Shown one piece after another: positions 46,119-54,506 of a stretch of 64,000 nucleotides of DNA (within the stretch, counting starts at the first letter, position 1; each line of letters opens with the position of its first letter). This stretch comes from Amycolatopsis sp. CA-126428. GTDB lineage: Bacteria; Actinomycetota; Actinomycetes; Mycobacteriales; Pseudonocardiaceae. The position numbers and the translations under genes were made by a program. The notes under the pieces are model-generated. The model saw nothing but the letters and a program-made list of their open reading frames with translations, made no database searches and was not told the origin of the DNA. Location of the stretch: positions 1 through 64,000 of the forward strand of contig NZ_PPHF01000165.1 in assembly GCF_002904335.1 (NCBI RefSeq), read 5' to 3'.

Positions 46119-47812
46119 GCGGAGCCCGGGATTCCGGCGCGCGGCGGGCGGACCTGCCGCCGGCCGACGGGCCGGTCCGGCCCGTCCGCCGCCGCGCGGA
46201 CGGGCCGCCGGCCGGGTCCGGCGACGCCAAGGTGATCGAATTCGCCAGGGCGGCCGAGCAGGCACCACCCGGTCCGCCGACCATGCGCGTGCTCCGGCAG
46301 CGGCGTGACGAGCTGCGCGCGCGCATCGTCGCCGGCCGGCCCGACGGGGTCCACCGGCAGCACTCCCTCGGCAAGCTCACCGCCCGTGAGCGGCTCGCGC
46401 TGCTGCTCGACGACGACTCCTTCGTCGAACTCGAGCCCTACCGCCGCCCGGCCGGTGCCACGGCGGCCCGTCCGCACACCGACGGCGTCGTCGCCGGGTC
46501 CGGCACCATCGACGGGCGCCGGGTGTTCGTCTACGCGCAGGACTTCACGCTCTTCGGGGGCTCGCTCGGCGAAGCGCACGCGGCGAAGATCCACAAGGTG
46601 CTCGACCTCGCGGTGGCCGCCGGCGCGCCGGTGATCGGGCTCAACGACAGCGGGGGCGCGCGGATCCAGGAAGGCGTGCTGGCGCTGAACGGCTACGGCG
46701 GGATCTTCCGCCGCCAGGTCGACGCGTCCGGCGTGATCCCCCAGATCAGCGTGATCGTCGGGCCGTGCGCCGGTGGCGCGGCGTACTCGCCGGCCCTGGC
46801 GGACTTCACGTTCATGGTCCGCGACACCGCGCGGATGTACCTCACCGGGCCGGACGTCGTGGCCGCGGTGAGCGGGGAGCAGGTGAGCCACGAGGACCTC
46901 GGCGGTGCCGACGTGCACGGCATGCACTCCGGTGTCGCCACCGTCGTCCACGACGACGAGGAGACGTGCCTCGAGGACGTCCGGTACCTCGTCTCCCTGC
47001 TGCCGTCGAACTACCTCGAGCCGGCCCCGGCGGCCGCGCCGACCGGCGCCAAGGACGACCACCGGCCGAAGCTGGCCGAGCTCGTCCCGGTGGAGCCCAA
47101 CCAGCCGTACGACATGCGGGACGTGTTCGCCGAACTGGCCGACGAGGGCGAGTTCTTCGAGCTGCACGAGGGCTGGGCCAAGAACGTGCTGTGCGCCCTC
47201 ACGCGGATCGACGGCCGGGTCGTCGGCCTGGTCGGCAACCAGCCGATGGTGTTCGCCGGGGTGCTCGACGGGCCGGCGTCGCAGAAGGCCGCCCGGTTCG
47301 TGCGGTTCTGCGACGCGTTCGGCATCCCGCTGGTGAGCCTGGTCGACGTGCCCGGGTTCCTGCCCGGCGTGGAGCAGGAGCGCGGCGGGATCATCCGCCA
47401 GGGCGCGCAGCTGCTGCACGCCTACTGCGAAGCGACGGTGCCCCGGATCCAGGTCGTCCTGCGCAAGGCCTACGGCGGGGCGTACATCGTGATGGACTCG
47501 CGCTCGATCGGCTGCGACCTGTCCCTGGCCTGGCCGACCAACCAGATCGCGGTGATGGGTGCCGAGGGCGCGGTGAACGTGCTGCACCGGCGGGAGCTGG
47601 CGGACGCGGACGACCCGGACGCGGTGCGCGCCGAGCTGGTCGCCGAGTACACCGAGGAGTTCCTGCACCCGCAGTACGCCGCCGAACGCGGGCTGGTCGA
47701 CGACATCGTCGATCCCGCGGAGACCCGGGCCGCCCTGGCCCGCGGCCTGGAGATGCTGCAGGACAAGCGCAAGCCGGGACCGGCTCGCAAACACGGCAAC
47801 CAGCCGATCTGA
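46115..47812 (+). CDS. Acyl-CoA carboxylase beta (carboxyltransferase) subunit
   Basis: A 565-residue biotin-dependent carboxyltransferase (PccB/AccD type) with both crotonase-like halves. Visible motifs are SLGKLTARERLALLLDD, the acyl-CoA-site GGARIQEGV...GPCAGGAAYSP, and in the C-terminal half FVRFCDAFGIPLVSLVDVPGF and the biotin-site RKAYGGAYIVM. A 60-residue basic, disordered N-terminal extension precedes the domain. It would make malonyl- or methylmalonyl-CoA, feeding the PKSE, together with the epsilon subunit downstream. No biotin carboxylase subunit is in the window, so the alpha chain must come from elsewhere. Confidence 0.92.
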   Translation: MSGARDSGARRADLPPADGPVRPVRRRADGPPAGSGDAKVIEFARAAEQAPPGPPTMRVLRQRRDELRARIVAGRPDGVHRQHSLGKLTARERLALLLDDDSFVELEPYRRPAGATAARPHTDGVVAGSGTIDGRRVFVYAQDFTLFGGSLGEAHAAKIHKVLDLAVAAGAPVIGLNDSGGARIQEGVLALNGYGGIFRRQVDASGVIPQISVIVGPCAGGAAYSPALADFTFMVRDTARMYLTGPDVVAAVSGEQVSHEDLGGADVHGMHSGVATVVHDDEETCLEDVRYLVSLLPSNYLEPAPAAAPTGAKDDHRPKLAELVPVEPNQPYDMRDVFAELADEGEFFELHEGWAKNVLCALTRIDGRVVGLVGNQPMVFAGVLDGPASQKAARFVRFCDAFGIPLVSLVDVPGFLPGVEQERGGIIRQGAQLLHAYCEATVPRIQVVLRKAYGGAYIVMDSRSIGCDLSLAWPTNQIAVMGAEGAVNVLHRRELADADDPDAVRAELVAEYTEEFLHPQYAAERGLVDDIVDPAETRAALARGLEMLQDKRKPGPARKHGNQPI

Positions 47813-47822
47813 GGGAGGGGCG

Positions 47823-48014
47823 ATGGCGGAACTGCGAGTGCTGCGCGGCGAGCCGTCCGCCGAGGAGCTGGCGGCGCTGGTCGTGGTCCTGTGGGGCGTG
47901 CTGGGCCGCGCCGGCCCGGACGGCGAAGACCCGCCCCCGCGGGGCTGGGCCGACCGGGCGGCCGCGGTCCCCGGGCGCCCCGGCGCGTGGCGGCGGTCCG
48001 GCCTGCCGGGGTGA
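47823..48014 (+). CDS. Acyl-CoA carboxylase epsilon subunit-like protein
   Basis: A 63-residue protein with the epsilon-type opening LRVLRGEPSAEELAALVVVLWG followed by a Pro/Arg/Gly-rich tail ending in WRRSGLPG. Actinobacterial acyl-CoA carboxylases carry such short subunits, which strengthen the alpha-beta complex. The start lies ten bases after the beta gene with GAGGGAGGGG upstream, the usual arrangement. Confidence 0.82.
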   Translation: MAELRVLRGEPSAEELAALVVVLWGVLGRAGPDGEDPPPRGWADRAAAVPGRPGAWRRSGLPG

Positions 48015-48130
48015 GCCGACGGCGGCCGCCCGTGACCTGCCCCATCACCGCCGGACCGCGGTCCGGCCGGTCCTCGAGCCCCCGCGGGCATGGCGGGGAG
48101 TCGCAACCACTGGGAAACGGAGGAAACGCC

Positions 48131-48307
48131 ATGGCAGCAGCAGGATCATCCAGCGCACGGCGCCAGGCGGAAGCGGGACCGGCCGGCGCGAACCGCCGGG
48201 CGGAAGCGTACGGACGGGTGGCGGAGGGTCGTGGCCGGCCGCGGGCCCGGCGGGCCCCCGCGGTGCGCGAGTACCTGCGCGAGCACATCGTGCTCGGGTA
48301 CAACTGA
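48131..48307 (+). CDS. Small Arg/Ala-rich protein of unknown function
   Basis: A 58-residue, strongly basic protein (RRAEAYGRVAEGRGRPRARRAP) ending in a hydrophobic-acidic tail REYLREHIVLGYN. The ribosome site is strong (GGAGG seven bases before the ATG). No family is recognised. It lacks Cys, so it is not an obvious azole precursor. It is bracketed by the epsilon subunit and another small gene in the same direction. The conserved-looking C-terminal tail is the feature to search with. Confidence 0.5.
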   Translation: MAAAGSSSARRQAEAGPAGANRRAEAYGRVAEGRGRPRARRAPAVREYLREHIVLGYN

Positions 48308-48494
48308 CGGCTCCGGGCGGGCACCGCGCGTGCCCGCCCGCGCCGGACCGCACGTACGGAGATGCCCGGCCCGCCGGGCCGGCGGGACACTTGAGGTTCT
48401 CGGAGCCGGCGTGTCGGCAGACCGTCGGCGGGGCCAGGCCCGCCGGGATGCCGGACACCCGGCGGAGGTTCGGTTGGGAGGCCGGAGGATGGCG

Positions 48495-48797
48495 ATGCGC
48501 CTCCAGCTCACCGCGGGCGTGAACGTGCTCGACGAATGGGCCGAGACGGCGACACAGACGGAGCTGAACCTTGTCTACGAAGCGTTGTTCGCCATCGCGG
48601 ACGGTTCCGCTTTTCTCGTGTACGACGTTTTCGGCGACCCTCGGAATCCCGGGAATTTCGTTATTCTGGTGAAGCCGCAACTGGTGCTCAAGGTCATGGT
48701 CCAGCGCGCGGAATCGGCATTCTCGATTTGTTACGTCGGTGCGCACGAGGACGACGCCCAGGCGTCCACCCGGACGAAGCGCCGCAACCGGGAGTGA
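48495..48797 (+). CDS. Small protein of unknown function (possibly DUF6235-like)
   Basis: A 100-residue protein. The compact, conserved-looking core has VLDEWAETATQTELNLVYEALF and SAFLVYDVFGDPRNPGNF, and the basic tail is disordered. I have a weak recollection of a small actinobacterial DUF with this core, but no function. The second of two ATGs (48495) has GGAGG six bases upstream. Codon choice is visibly less biased than in neighbours (runs such as GCTTTTCTCGTG), which hints at a different origin or low expression. Confidence 0.55.
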   Translation: MRLQLTAGVNVLDEWAETATQTELNLVYEALFAIADGSAFLVYDVFGDPRNPGNFVILVKPQLVLKVMVQRAESAFSICYVGAHEDDAQASTRTKRRNRE

Positions 48798-48975
48798 CCG
48801 CCGGACCAGCCACTGTGGGCCGAACGGGCCAACGGGGCCGCCCTGTGATCACCCAGGAGGAATACCGGTGCCGACCATGCATTTCTCACCTTGACAGCGT
48901 CTCTCGTGGTGTGTAAGCCTTTGGGCGTTCGTGAATCGAAACGTTATTCATGGGGGATAGCGAGGAGGCTCCAGC

Positions 48976-49518
48976 GTGTCTTCGCCTGAATTGCCAGGAC
49001 TCGACGTTTCCAGCCGGGTACGTGCCCGGGACATCCAGATGACCGGCGTCGCCGACGTCACCCGCCGGGTGCTCATGATCACCGGTGCGATCGACACGAC
49101 CGACCACGACGTCTCGGTCAGCGTTTCCCTGCCCGCGGCGGGCCGCTGGCAGGTCATCAAGTCCGAGACCAACCTCACCGACCAGACGTGGGTGGCGATG
49201 CAGGCCGTCCTCGACGAGGATTCCGTGTTCCTCGACGACGAGCCGCTGATGTCGCCCCAGTTCGCGAAGAGCTTCATGACGCCGGATCAGCGGCGCCTCA
49301 CCTTCTACGACGGCGAGGTCCGGCCCGGCGAGGCCGTGCTCAAGACGTATTCGATGGAAGCCGGCGGCGACAAGCCGACGTACTTCTACTCGCGCTACAG
49401 CCCGATCGCGACCGACAGCACCGAGCAGTCCAGCCAGACCCTCGAAGAGCTGGTCACCAACGGGATGACCCAGCGGCCGGTCATCGAGCTGATCGTGCCC
49501 GTCACGGTGCTCGGCTGA
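48976..49518 (+). CDS. Unknown beta-rich protein in the PKSE locus
   Basis: A 180-residue soluble protein, not recognised. The alternating hydrophobic strands with turns (RRVLMITGAIDTTDHDVSVSVSLP, WQVIKSETNLTD, RPVIELIVPVTVLG) suggest a mainly beta fold, and there is a Gln/Ser/Thr-rich loop near residue 150. It has no signal peptide and no Cys. GTG start with GAGGAGG seven bases upstream. It is followed 40 bases later by the FAD oxidoreductase gene in the same direction. A carrier, binding or cyclase-like role is possible but unsupported. Confidence 0.5.
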   Translation: MSSPELPGLDVSSRVRARDIQMTGVADVTRRVLMITGAIDTTDHDVSVSVSLPAAGRWQVIKSETNLTDQTWVAMQAVLDEDSVFLDDEPLMSPQFAKSFMTPDQRRLTFYDGEVRPGEAVLKTYSMEAGGDKPTYFYSRYSPIATDSTEQSSQTLEELVTNGMTQRPVIELIVPVTVLG

Positions 49519-49558
49519 ACCGCGCCCTGGTGCCGGTGGCCGGAGGACGGGGGAGTAC

Positions 49559-50887
49559 GTGATCACGTTCGTGCCCGGACCCCACCTGCTGGACTCACCG
49601 CGGGGCCGCCCCTGGCCACGGCTGCCCGCGCCGCCGGTGACGACCTCGGCCGCAACGCCCCGCGCCACGGCCGACGTCGTGGTCGTCGGGGCCGGGCCCG
49701 CCGGGCTCGCGGTCGCGTCGGCGTTGTGGCACCACGGTGTCGACGACGTCGTGGTCGTGGACCGCGACGGCCGGCCGTGCGGCCGGTTCTTCGAGCGGAT
49801 CGACCGGCTCGGGCAACGGGTGCTGCGCTCGCCCTACGAGCACCACCCCGGTGTGGAGGGCTTCCGCGACTGCGAGCTGCTCGACTTCGCCCGGCTGCAC
49901 TGGGGGCGCCTGACCGCCGTCGAACGGCGTGAGATCCGGATGGCGCAGGCCGGCCACCGGTCGGTGGTCCCGGTCGACGTGTTCGAGGCGTACTGCGCGC
50001 ACCTGGTGGCGAGCCACCACGTCGCGGAGAAGACCTGGCGCGGCACGGTCCGCGAAGTCCTGCCGACCGCCGACGCGGTGACCGTCCGCGCCGACCGGTT
50101 CACCGTCACCGCGGCCCACGCCGTGCTCTGCCTCGGCGAGGAACGTCAGGACGCCCCGGCCTCGTGGTGGGGCGGCGGGCGACCGCCGGCCGGCGTGTCG
50201 TACTGGGACGAGCCGGTGCCGGCGGGCGAGCGGCGGATCGTCGTCGGGGCCGGGCTCACCGCGGCGCACCTGATCAGCGGTGCGCTGGACGCCGGCCGCG
50301 AGGTGCACTGGGTGATCCGCGGGGACGGCGAGCACTACCAGTGCGCCGACGTCAATTCGTCGTTCTTCCGCCCCGAGGGCCGGAAAAGGTTCGACAGCGT
50401 CGGCTGGGCCGACCGGCTCGGCCTGATGGGCCGGTTCCGCCGCGCGTCGATCATGTTCGAGTTCCGCCCCCTTTTCGAGCGCGCCGAGGCCGCCGGGCAG
50501 CTCGTCGTGCACCGCGGGCAGGCCGTCGAACGGATCACCACCGGCACCGGCGGCACGGTGGCCGTGCGGCTTGACGGCGGCCGGGCCGTCACCGGCGACC
50601 ACGTGGTGCTCGCGCTGGGCACCACGCCGTCGATCGGCACCGGGCTCCTGCCGGACGAGGTGGTCGGCGCGCGCGACGGCTGGCCGGCGCTGGACGAACG
50701 GACCATGGCCTTCGAGCGGGCCCCGCGCGTTTCGGTGATCGGCGCGGCCGCGGGGATGGTCCTCGGCCCGGCGGCCCGGAACATCGACGGGCACCGGGTC
50801 GCGACGGCCCGGGTCGCCGCCGCCGTGGCGGCCGCGGTCCGTGCCGAGCGGCCCGCGGCCGTGCACCGGGAGGCCGTCGGTGTCTGA
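49559..50887 (+). CDS. FAD/NAD(P)-dependent oxidoreductase (monooxygenase-like)
   Basis: A 442-residue flavoprotein with an FAD-binding GAGPAGLA at about residues 43-50 and a second dinucleotide motif VVGAGLTAAH near 225, so both FAD and NAD(P)H are used. The HHPGVEGFRDCELLD and C-terminal VSVIGAAAG...RNIDGHR segments recall lysine/ornithine N-monooxygenase- and flavin-monooxygenase-like enzymes. A hydroxylation or dehydrogenation step on the pathway intermediate is likely. The GTG start overlaps GGGGGAGTAC purines. Its 3' end overlaps the next gene by eight bases. Confidence 0.75.
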   Translation: MITFVPGPHLLDSPRGRPWPRLPAPPVTTSAATPRATADVVVVGAGPAGLAVASALWHHGVDDVVVVDRDGRPCGRFFERIDRLGQRVLRSPYEHHPGVEGFRDCELLDFARLHWGRLTAVERREIRMAQAGHRSVVPVDVFEAYCAHLVASHHVAEKTWRGTVREVLPTADAVTVRADRFTVTAAHAVLCLGEERQDAPASWWGGGRPPAGVSYWDEPVPAGERRIVVGAGLTAAHLISGALDAGREVHWVIRGDGEHYQCADVNSSFFRPEGRKRFDSVGWADRLGLMGRFRRASIMFEFRPLFERAEAAGQLVVHRGQAVERITTGTGGTVAVRLDGGRAVTGDHVVLALGTTPSIGTGLLPDEVVGARDGWPALDERTMAFERAPRVSVIGAAAGMVLGPAARNIDGHRVATARVAAAVAAAVRAERPAAVHREAVGV

Positions 50888-51344
50888 GTACGTGGACAGC
50901 CGGTTCGCCCTGCCCGAAGTCGACGCGCCGGCGGGCACCGAGGTCGGGGTCATCCTGCTCGGCCTCGAGGCCGACCGGCTGCTCGCCGGCCTCGGCCTGG
51001 CCCGGCTGGCCGACGATCCCGCGCTGGTCACCCAAGCGGTCGACCAGGCCCGCCACGGCGTCGCCGGCTTCACCCTGTCCGGGCTGGTCGCCGGGGGCGC
51101 CGAGCACTGGCGCTCGCTGCGCCGGACGCTCGAATTCCCGGCCCGCCCGAACCCCGGGTCGCACCGGCAGGAGTGGGCGCGAGCCGCCGGGCGGGTCGCC
51201 GCCGCGCTCCCGGACGCTGGTCCGGCCACGATCGCCTACCTGACCGCCTGCGCGCTGCGCCGCGGTGACGTCGACGAGCTCGCCGACGCACCGATCGAGA
51301 CGGAGGATCCCTTCGATGTCCTACCTGAAGTCCCTGCCGGCTGA
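50880..51344 (+). CDS. Unknown helical protein coupled to the FAD oxidoreductase
   Basis: A 154-residue protein of unrecognised family. The region LLGLEADRLLAGLGLARLADDP to ARHGVAGFTLSGLVAGG is helical and Gly-rich. A charged middle with RQEWARAAGRVAAALP follows, then an acidic tail. The GTG at 50880 has GGGAGG upstream and overlaps the FAD gene stop by eight bases. The 3' end overlaps the AhpD-like gene by 29 bases. The double overlap points to tight co-expression and perhaps a complex with either neighbour. Confidence 0.5.
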   Translation: MSEYVDSRFALPEVDAPAGTEVGVILLGLEADRLLAGLGLARLADDPALVTQAVDQARHGVAGFTLSGLVAGGAEHWRSLRRTLEFPARPNPGSHRQEWARAAGRVAAALPDAGPATIAYLTACALRRGDVDELADAPIETEDPFDVLPEVPAG

Positions 51345-51864
51345 GACGACGCTGCTCCAGGTCTTCCGCGCCTACCCCGGCCCGGCGAAGCACCTGCTGG
51401 CCTTCCACGAGGAGGTGCTGCGCGGCGAGTCGCCGTTCACACCGGGCGAACGGGAGCTGATCGCGGCCTACGTGTCCGGGCTGAACAGCTGCGACTACTG
51501 CCACGGGATCCACACCGTCACCGCCGAGGCGTTCGGTGTCCCGGAAGGCCTGCTCTCCGCGGCCGTCGCGGATCTGGCTTCGTCCCCCGTGGACGCCCGG
51601 CTCAAGCCGGTGCTGGCCTACGTCGGCAAGCTGACCCGGACCCCGGCCCGGATGACCGAGGCCGACGCCGAAGCGGTGTTCGCGGCCGGGTGGGACGAGC
51701 GTGCGCTGCACGACGCCGTGCTGGTCTGCGCGTTGTTCAACTTCATGAACCGGATGGTCGAGGGCGTCGGCATCCGAGCGGACGCGGCGTACACGGCCGA
51801 ATCGGGGAAACGGCTCAGGGAAGTCGGCTACGCGGGTCTCGCGGGGCTGCTCGCCGAAGCTTGA
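51316..51864 (+). CDS. AhpD-like peroxidase-related protein
   Basis: A 182-residue carboxymuconolactone-decarboxylase-family protein with the redox and proton-relay signature NSCDYCHGIH (Cys-x2-Cys-x3-His, about residue 57) after the typical GERELIAAYVSGL helix and a later FNFMNRMVEGVG helix. It is a single-domain, normal-length member. The second copy of this motif in the locus is in the 356-residue protein at 35773. A thiol-dependent peroxidase or reductase role is plausible. The ATG has GGAGG nine bases upstream, inside the end of the previous gene. Confidence 0.82.
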   Translation: MSYLKSLPAETTLLQVFRAYPGPAKHLLAFHEEVLRGESPFTPGERELIAAYVSGLNSCDYCHGIHTVTAEAFGVPEGLLSAAVADLASSPVDARLKPVLAYVGKLTRTPARMTEADAEAVFAAGWDERALHDAVLVCALFNFMNRMVEGVGIRADAAYTAESGKRLREVGYAGLAGLLAEA

Positions 51865-52051
51865 TCCGCTGCGGCGCAACGAAAAACCGAAAGTGATTGC
51901 CGCGAGCGCAAAACAAACTCCGCCTGCCACGCAGCGCACCTGAAACGTGACGCGCTGTCGAAATCCGGAAAGAGTACCCCGATCGCGCGGCGGAAAACCC
52001 GCGTCGGTGTTTAACTTATACCAGGGGGTTTCGGGGGACTGGGGAGCGCAG

Positions 52052-52657
52052 GTGATCAAGGTCATCGTCGCCGAGGACATGAATATCGTCCGTGGAGCAC
52101 TTGTCGCGTTGCTGCGTCTCGAAGCCGACATAGAGATCGTCGCGGAGGTCGCCAGCGGCGACGAAATACTGCCGTCCGCCAAGGCGACCGGCGCCGAGGT
52201 CGCGATCATCGACATCGACCTGCCGGGCAAGGACGGGCTGACCGCCGCCGGCGAGCTGCACGAGCAACTGCCCGGCTGCCGCACGTTGATCCTCACCAGC
52301 CTCGGCAGACCGGGCACCCTGCGCCGGGCCCTGGCCGCCAAGGTCAGCGGGTTCCTGCTCAAGGACGCGCCGCCGGAAAGGCTCGCCAACGCCGTGCGCG
52401 GGGTGGCCTCGGGCCGCCGCATGATCGACGGCGACCTCGCGCTCGCGGCGTGGGACGCCGCCGACTGCCCGCTCACCGGACGCGAGATCGACGTGCTGCG
52501 GCTGACCGCCGAGGGGTACGAGACGGTCGAAGTCGCGGCGCGGCTGTACCTCTCGGCCGGCACGGTGCGCAACTACCTGACCACGGTGGTCGCGAAGCTC
52601 AACGCGCGCAACCGCGTCGACGCGATCAGGATCGCGAAGGAATCCGGCTGGCTCTGA
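52052..52657 (+). CDS. NarL/FixJ-family response regulator (paralogue 2)
   Basis: A 201-residue receiver plus LuxR-type HTH protein. The acidic pocket is in VAEDMNIVRG, the phospho-Asp54 in IIDIDLPGKDG, and the Lys in FLLKDAPPE. The HTH is at LTGREIDVLRL...SAGTVRNYL. It matches the regulator at 15096-15701 almost throughout. GTG start at 52052 with GGGGAG upstream; a TTATACC-like low-G+C promoter element sits at 52015-52022. There is no kinase gene next to it, so it is an orphan here; the kinases at 13838 and 17449 are candidate partners. Confidence 0.9.
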   Translation: MIKVIVAEDMNIVRGALVALLRLEADIEIVAEVASGDEILPSAKATGAEVAIIDIDLPGKDGLTAAGELHEQLPGCRTLILTSLGRPGTLRRALAAKVSGFLLKDAPPERLANAVRGVASGRRMIDGDLALAAWDAADCPLTGREIDVLRLTAEGYETVEVAARLYLSAGTVRNYLTTVVAKLNARNRVDAIRIAKESGWL

Positions 52658-52880
52658 GCACCGTCCACACGGGACACTCCGGCCGAACCGCCGGTGGGTG
52701 AAGCGGGCTGGAGGCTGACCGCCGACCGGAACAGTCCCCCGAACCGGTGAATCACCAGCACACTTTGGAAGATGCGCTGACGCCCACGGAGAGTACATCA
52801 TCGGTTGCGGTCGGTGTGACCAGCGTCGCACCGGGGTATTCCGCAGATCGAGGTCTGCCCGTGCGAGGAGGGGATCTTTC

Positions 52881-54437
52881 ATGACTTCTGTGCCAGCCCA
52901 GGCCACGAGGCGGGAATGGCTGGGGCTCGCTGTGCTCGCGTTGCCGACGTTGCTGCTCGCGATCGATCTCTCGGTCACGTACCTGGCGATCCCGCAGCTG
53001 ACGGCGGAGCTCGACGCGGGCCCCGCACAGCTGCTGTGGATCGCCGACATCTACGGGTTCCTGCTGGCCGGGTTCCTCATCACGATGGGCACCCTCGGTG
53101 ACCGGATCGGGCGGCGGAAACTGCTGCTGACCGGCGCGGCGTTGTTCAGCGTCGCGTCGGTGCTGGCCGCTTTCTCGCAAAGTCCGGAGATGCTGATCAT
53201 CGCCCGGGCGCTGCTGGGCGTCGCCGGCGCTTCGCTCAGTCCGTCCACCCTCGCGTTGATCACGAACATGTTCAAGGACCCCAAGCAGCGAGCCGTCGCG
53301 TTCGCGGTGTGGGTGAGCTGCTTCATGGGTGGCACGGCGCTCGGTCCGCTGGTCGGTGGCGTGCTGCTGCACTTCTTCTGGTGGGGCTCGGTCTTCCTGG
53401 TCGGCGTACCGGTGATGATCGTGCTGCTGATCACCGGGCCGATCTTCCTGCCCGAGTTCCGCGACCCGGACGCCGGCAAGATGGACCTGGTCAGCGTGCT
53501 GTTGTCGCTGTTCGCGATCCTGCCGGTCATCTACGGCATCAAGGACCTCGCCGCGAACGGCGTCACCGTCGTCCCGTTCGTCACGATCGTGGCCGGGCTC
53601 GCGGTCGGTGTGCTGTTCGTGCGCCGCCAGGCCACCATCGAAAACCCGCTGCTGGACCTGCGGATGTTCGCCAACCGCTCGTTCAGCCTGCCGGCCCTGT
53701 CCCTGATGCTGAACTCGGTGGCCATGAGCGGGGTCGCGCTGCTCGTCGTCCAGCACTTCGAGCTGGTCGAGGACGTCGGCCCGCTGACCGCCGGGCTGCT
53801 GATGGCGCCGCCGTCGCTGGCGGTCATCGCGAGCTCCATGCTCGCGCCGAAGCTCGCCCGCCGCTACCGGCCCGCCTACGTGATCGCCGGCGGCATGGCG
53901 GTCACCGCGGTCGGCTGCCTCATGCTGGTGTGGGCCGACTCGTCCGGGTCGATCCTGCTGGTCGAGAGCGGTTACCTGCTCGGCGTGCTGGGTATCGGCC
54001 CGATGGTCGCGCTCGCCACGGACCTGATCGTGGGCCAGGCGGAGCCGGAGAAGGCCGGCGCGGCGGGCGCGATCAAGGAAACCGCCGACAACCTCGGCTT
54101 CGCGCTCGGTGCCGCGTTGCTGGGCAGTGTCACGACCGCCGTCTACCGGCACACGCTCGAGATCCCGGCCGACGCCAGTTCGGCCGGCAACCAGGCGTCG
54201 AAGACGCTCGCCGAGGCGGTCGCGTCGGCGGACAAGCTGCCACCGGACGCGGCCCGGTCGCTGCTGTCGGCCGCCAGGTCCGCGTACGACAGCGGGCTCA
54301 ACGTGTCCGCCGCGATCGGGGCCGTGATCGCCGTCACGGTGCTGGTCCTGGTGGTGGCCACGCTGCGGCACATCCCGCCGGCGGCCCGGAAGGAAGAGCT
54401 CGCGGCCGAGGAGCGGGAAAAGGCCGGACGGGCCTGA
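52881..54437 (+). CDS. MFS drug exporter, DHA2 (EmrB/QacA) type
   Basis: A 518-residue protein with 14 predicted membrane helices. Motif A is in GTLGDRIGRRKLLL after helix 2, and the antiporter motif C is in GGTALGPLVGGVLL in helix 5. The long loop near the C terminus (DASSAGNQASKTLAEAV) is typical of DHA2 proteins. It likely exports the pathway product or gives self-resistance; no other resistance gene is obvious. ATG start with GAGGAGGGG ten bases upstream. A strong hairpin follows the stop. Confidence 0.92.
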   Translation: MTSVPAQATRREWLGLAVLALPTLLLAIDLSVTYLAIPQLTAELDAGPAQLLWIADIYGFLLAGFLITMGTLGDRIGRRKLLLTGAALFSVASVLAAFSQSPEMLIIARALLGVAGASLSPSTLALITNMFKDPKQRAVAFAVWVSCFMGGTALGPLVGGVLLHFFWWGSVFLVGVPVMIVLLITGPIFLPEFRDPDAGKMDLVSVLLSLFAILPVIYGIKDLAANGVTVVPFVTIVAGLAVGVLFVRRQATIENPLLDLRMFANRSFSLPALSLMLNSVAMSGVALLVVQHFELVEDVGPLTAGLLMAPPSLAVIASSMLAPKLARRYRPAYVIAGGMAVTAVGCLMLVWADSSGSILLVESGYLLGVLGIGPMVALATDLIVGQAEPEKAGAAGAIKETADNLGFALGAALLGSVTTAVYRHTLEIPADASSAGNQASKTLAEAVASADKLPPDAARSLLSAARSAYDSGLNVSAAIGAVIAVTVLVLVVATLRHIPPAARKEELAAEEREKAGRA

Positions 54438-54452
54438 CACCGCGCACAGATC

Positions 54453-54486
54453 GATGGCGCTGACCGGGGATCCGGTCAGCGCCATC
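54453..54486. terminator. Bidirectional terminator between MFS and epimerase genes
   Basis: A perfect 15-base stem (GATGGCGCTGACCGG with its complement) closed by a GGAT tetraloop lies in the 69-base gap between the convergent MFS and reductase genes. Confidence 0.88.
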
Positions 54487-54506
54487 GGGCGGGAGGCCAC
54501 GGATGC

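Noticed and set aside
45927..48307. Small genes as enediyne apoproteins or RiPP precursors
   Set aside because: They lack signal peptides, the size and beta-rich composition of chromoprotein apoproteins, and Cys residues for azole formation.
48090..48494. Upstream in-frame extension of the 100-residue gene
   Set aside because: It runs through the separately started 58-residue gene and is low-complexity. The ATG at 48495 has a proper ribosome site.
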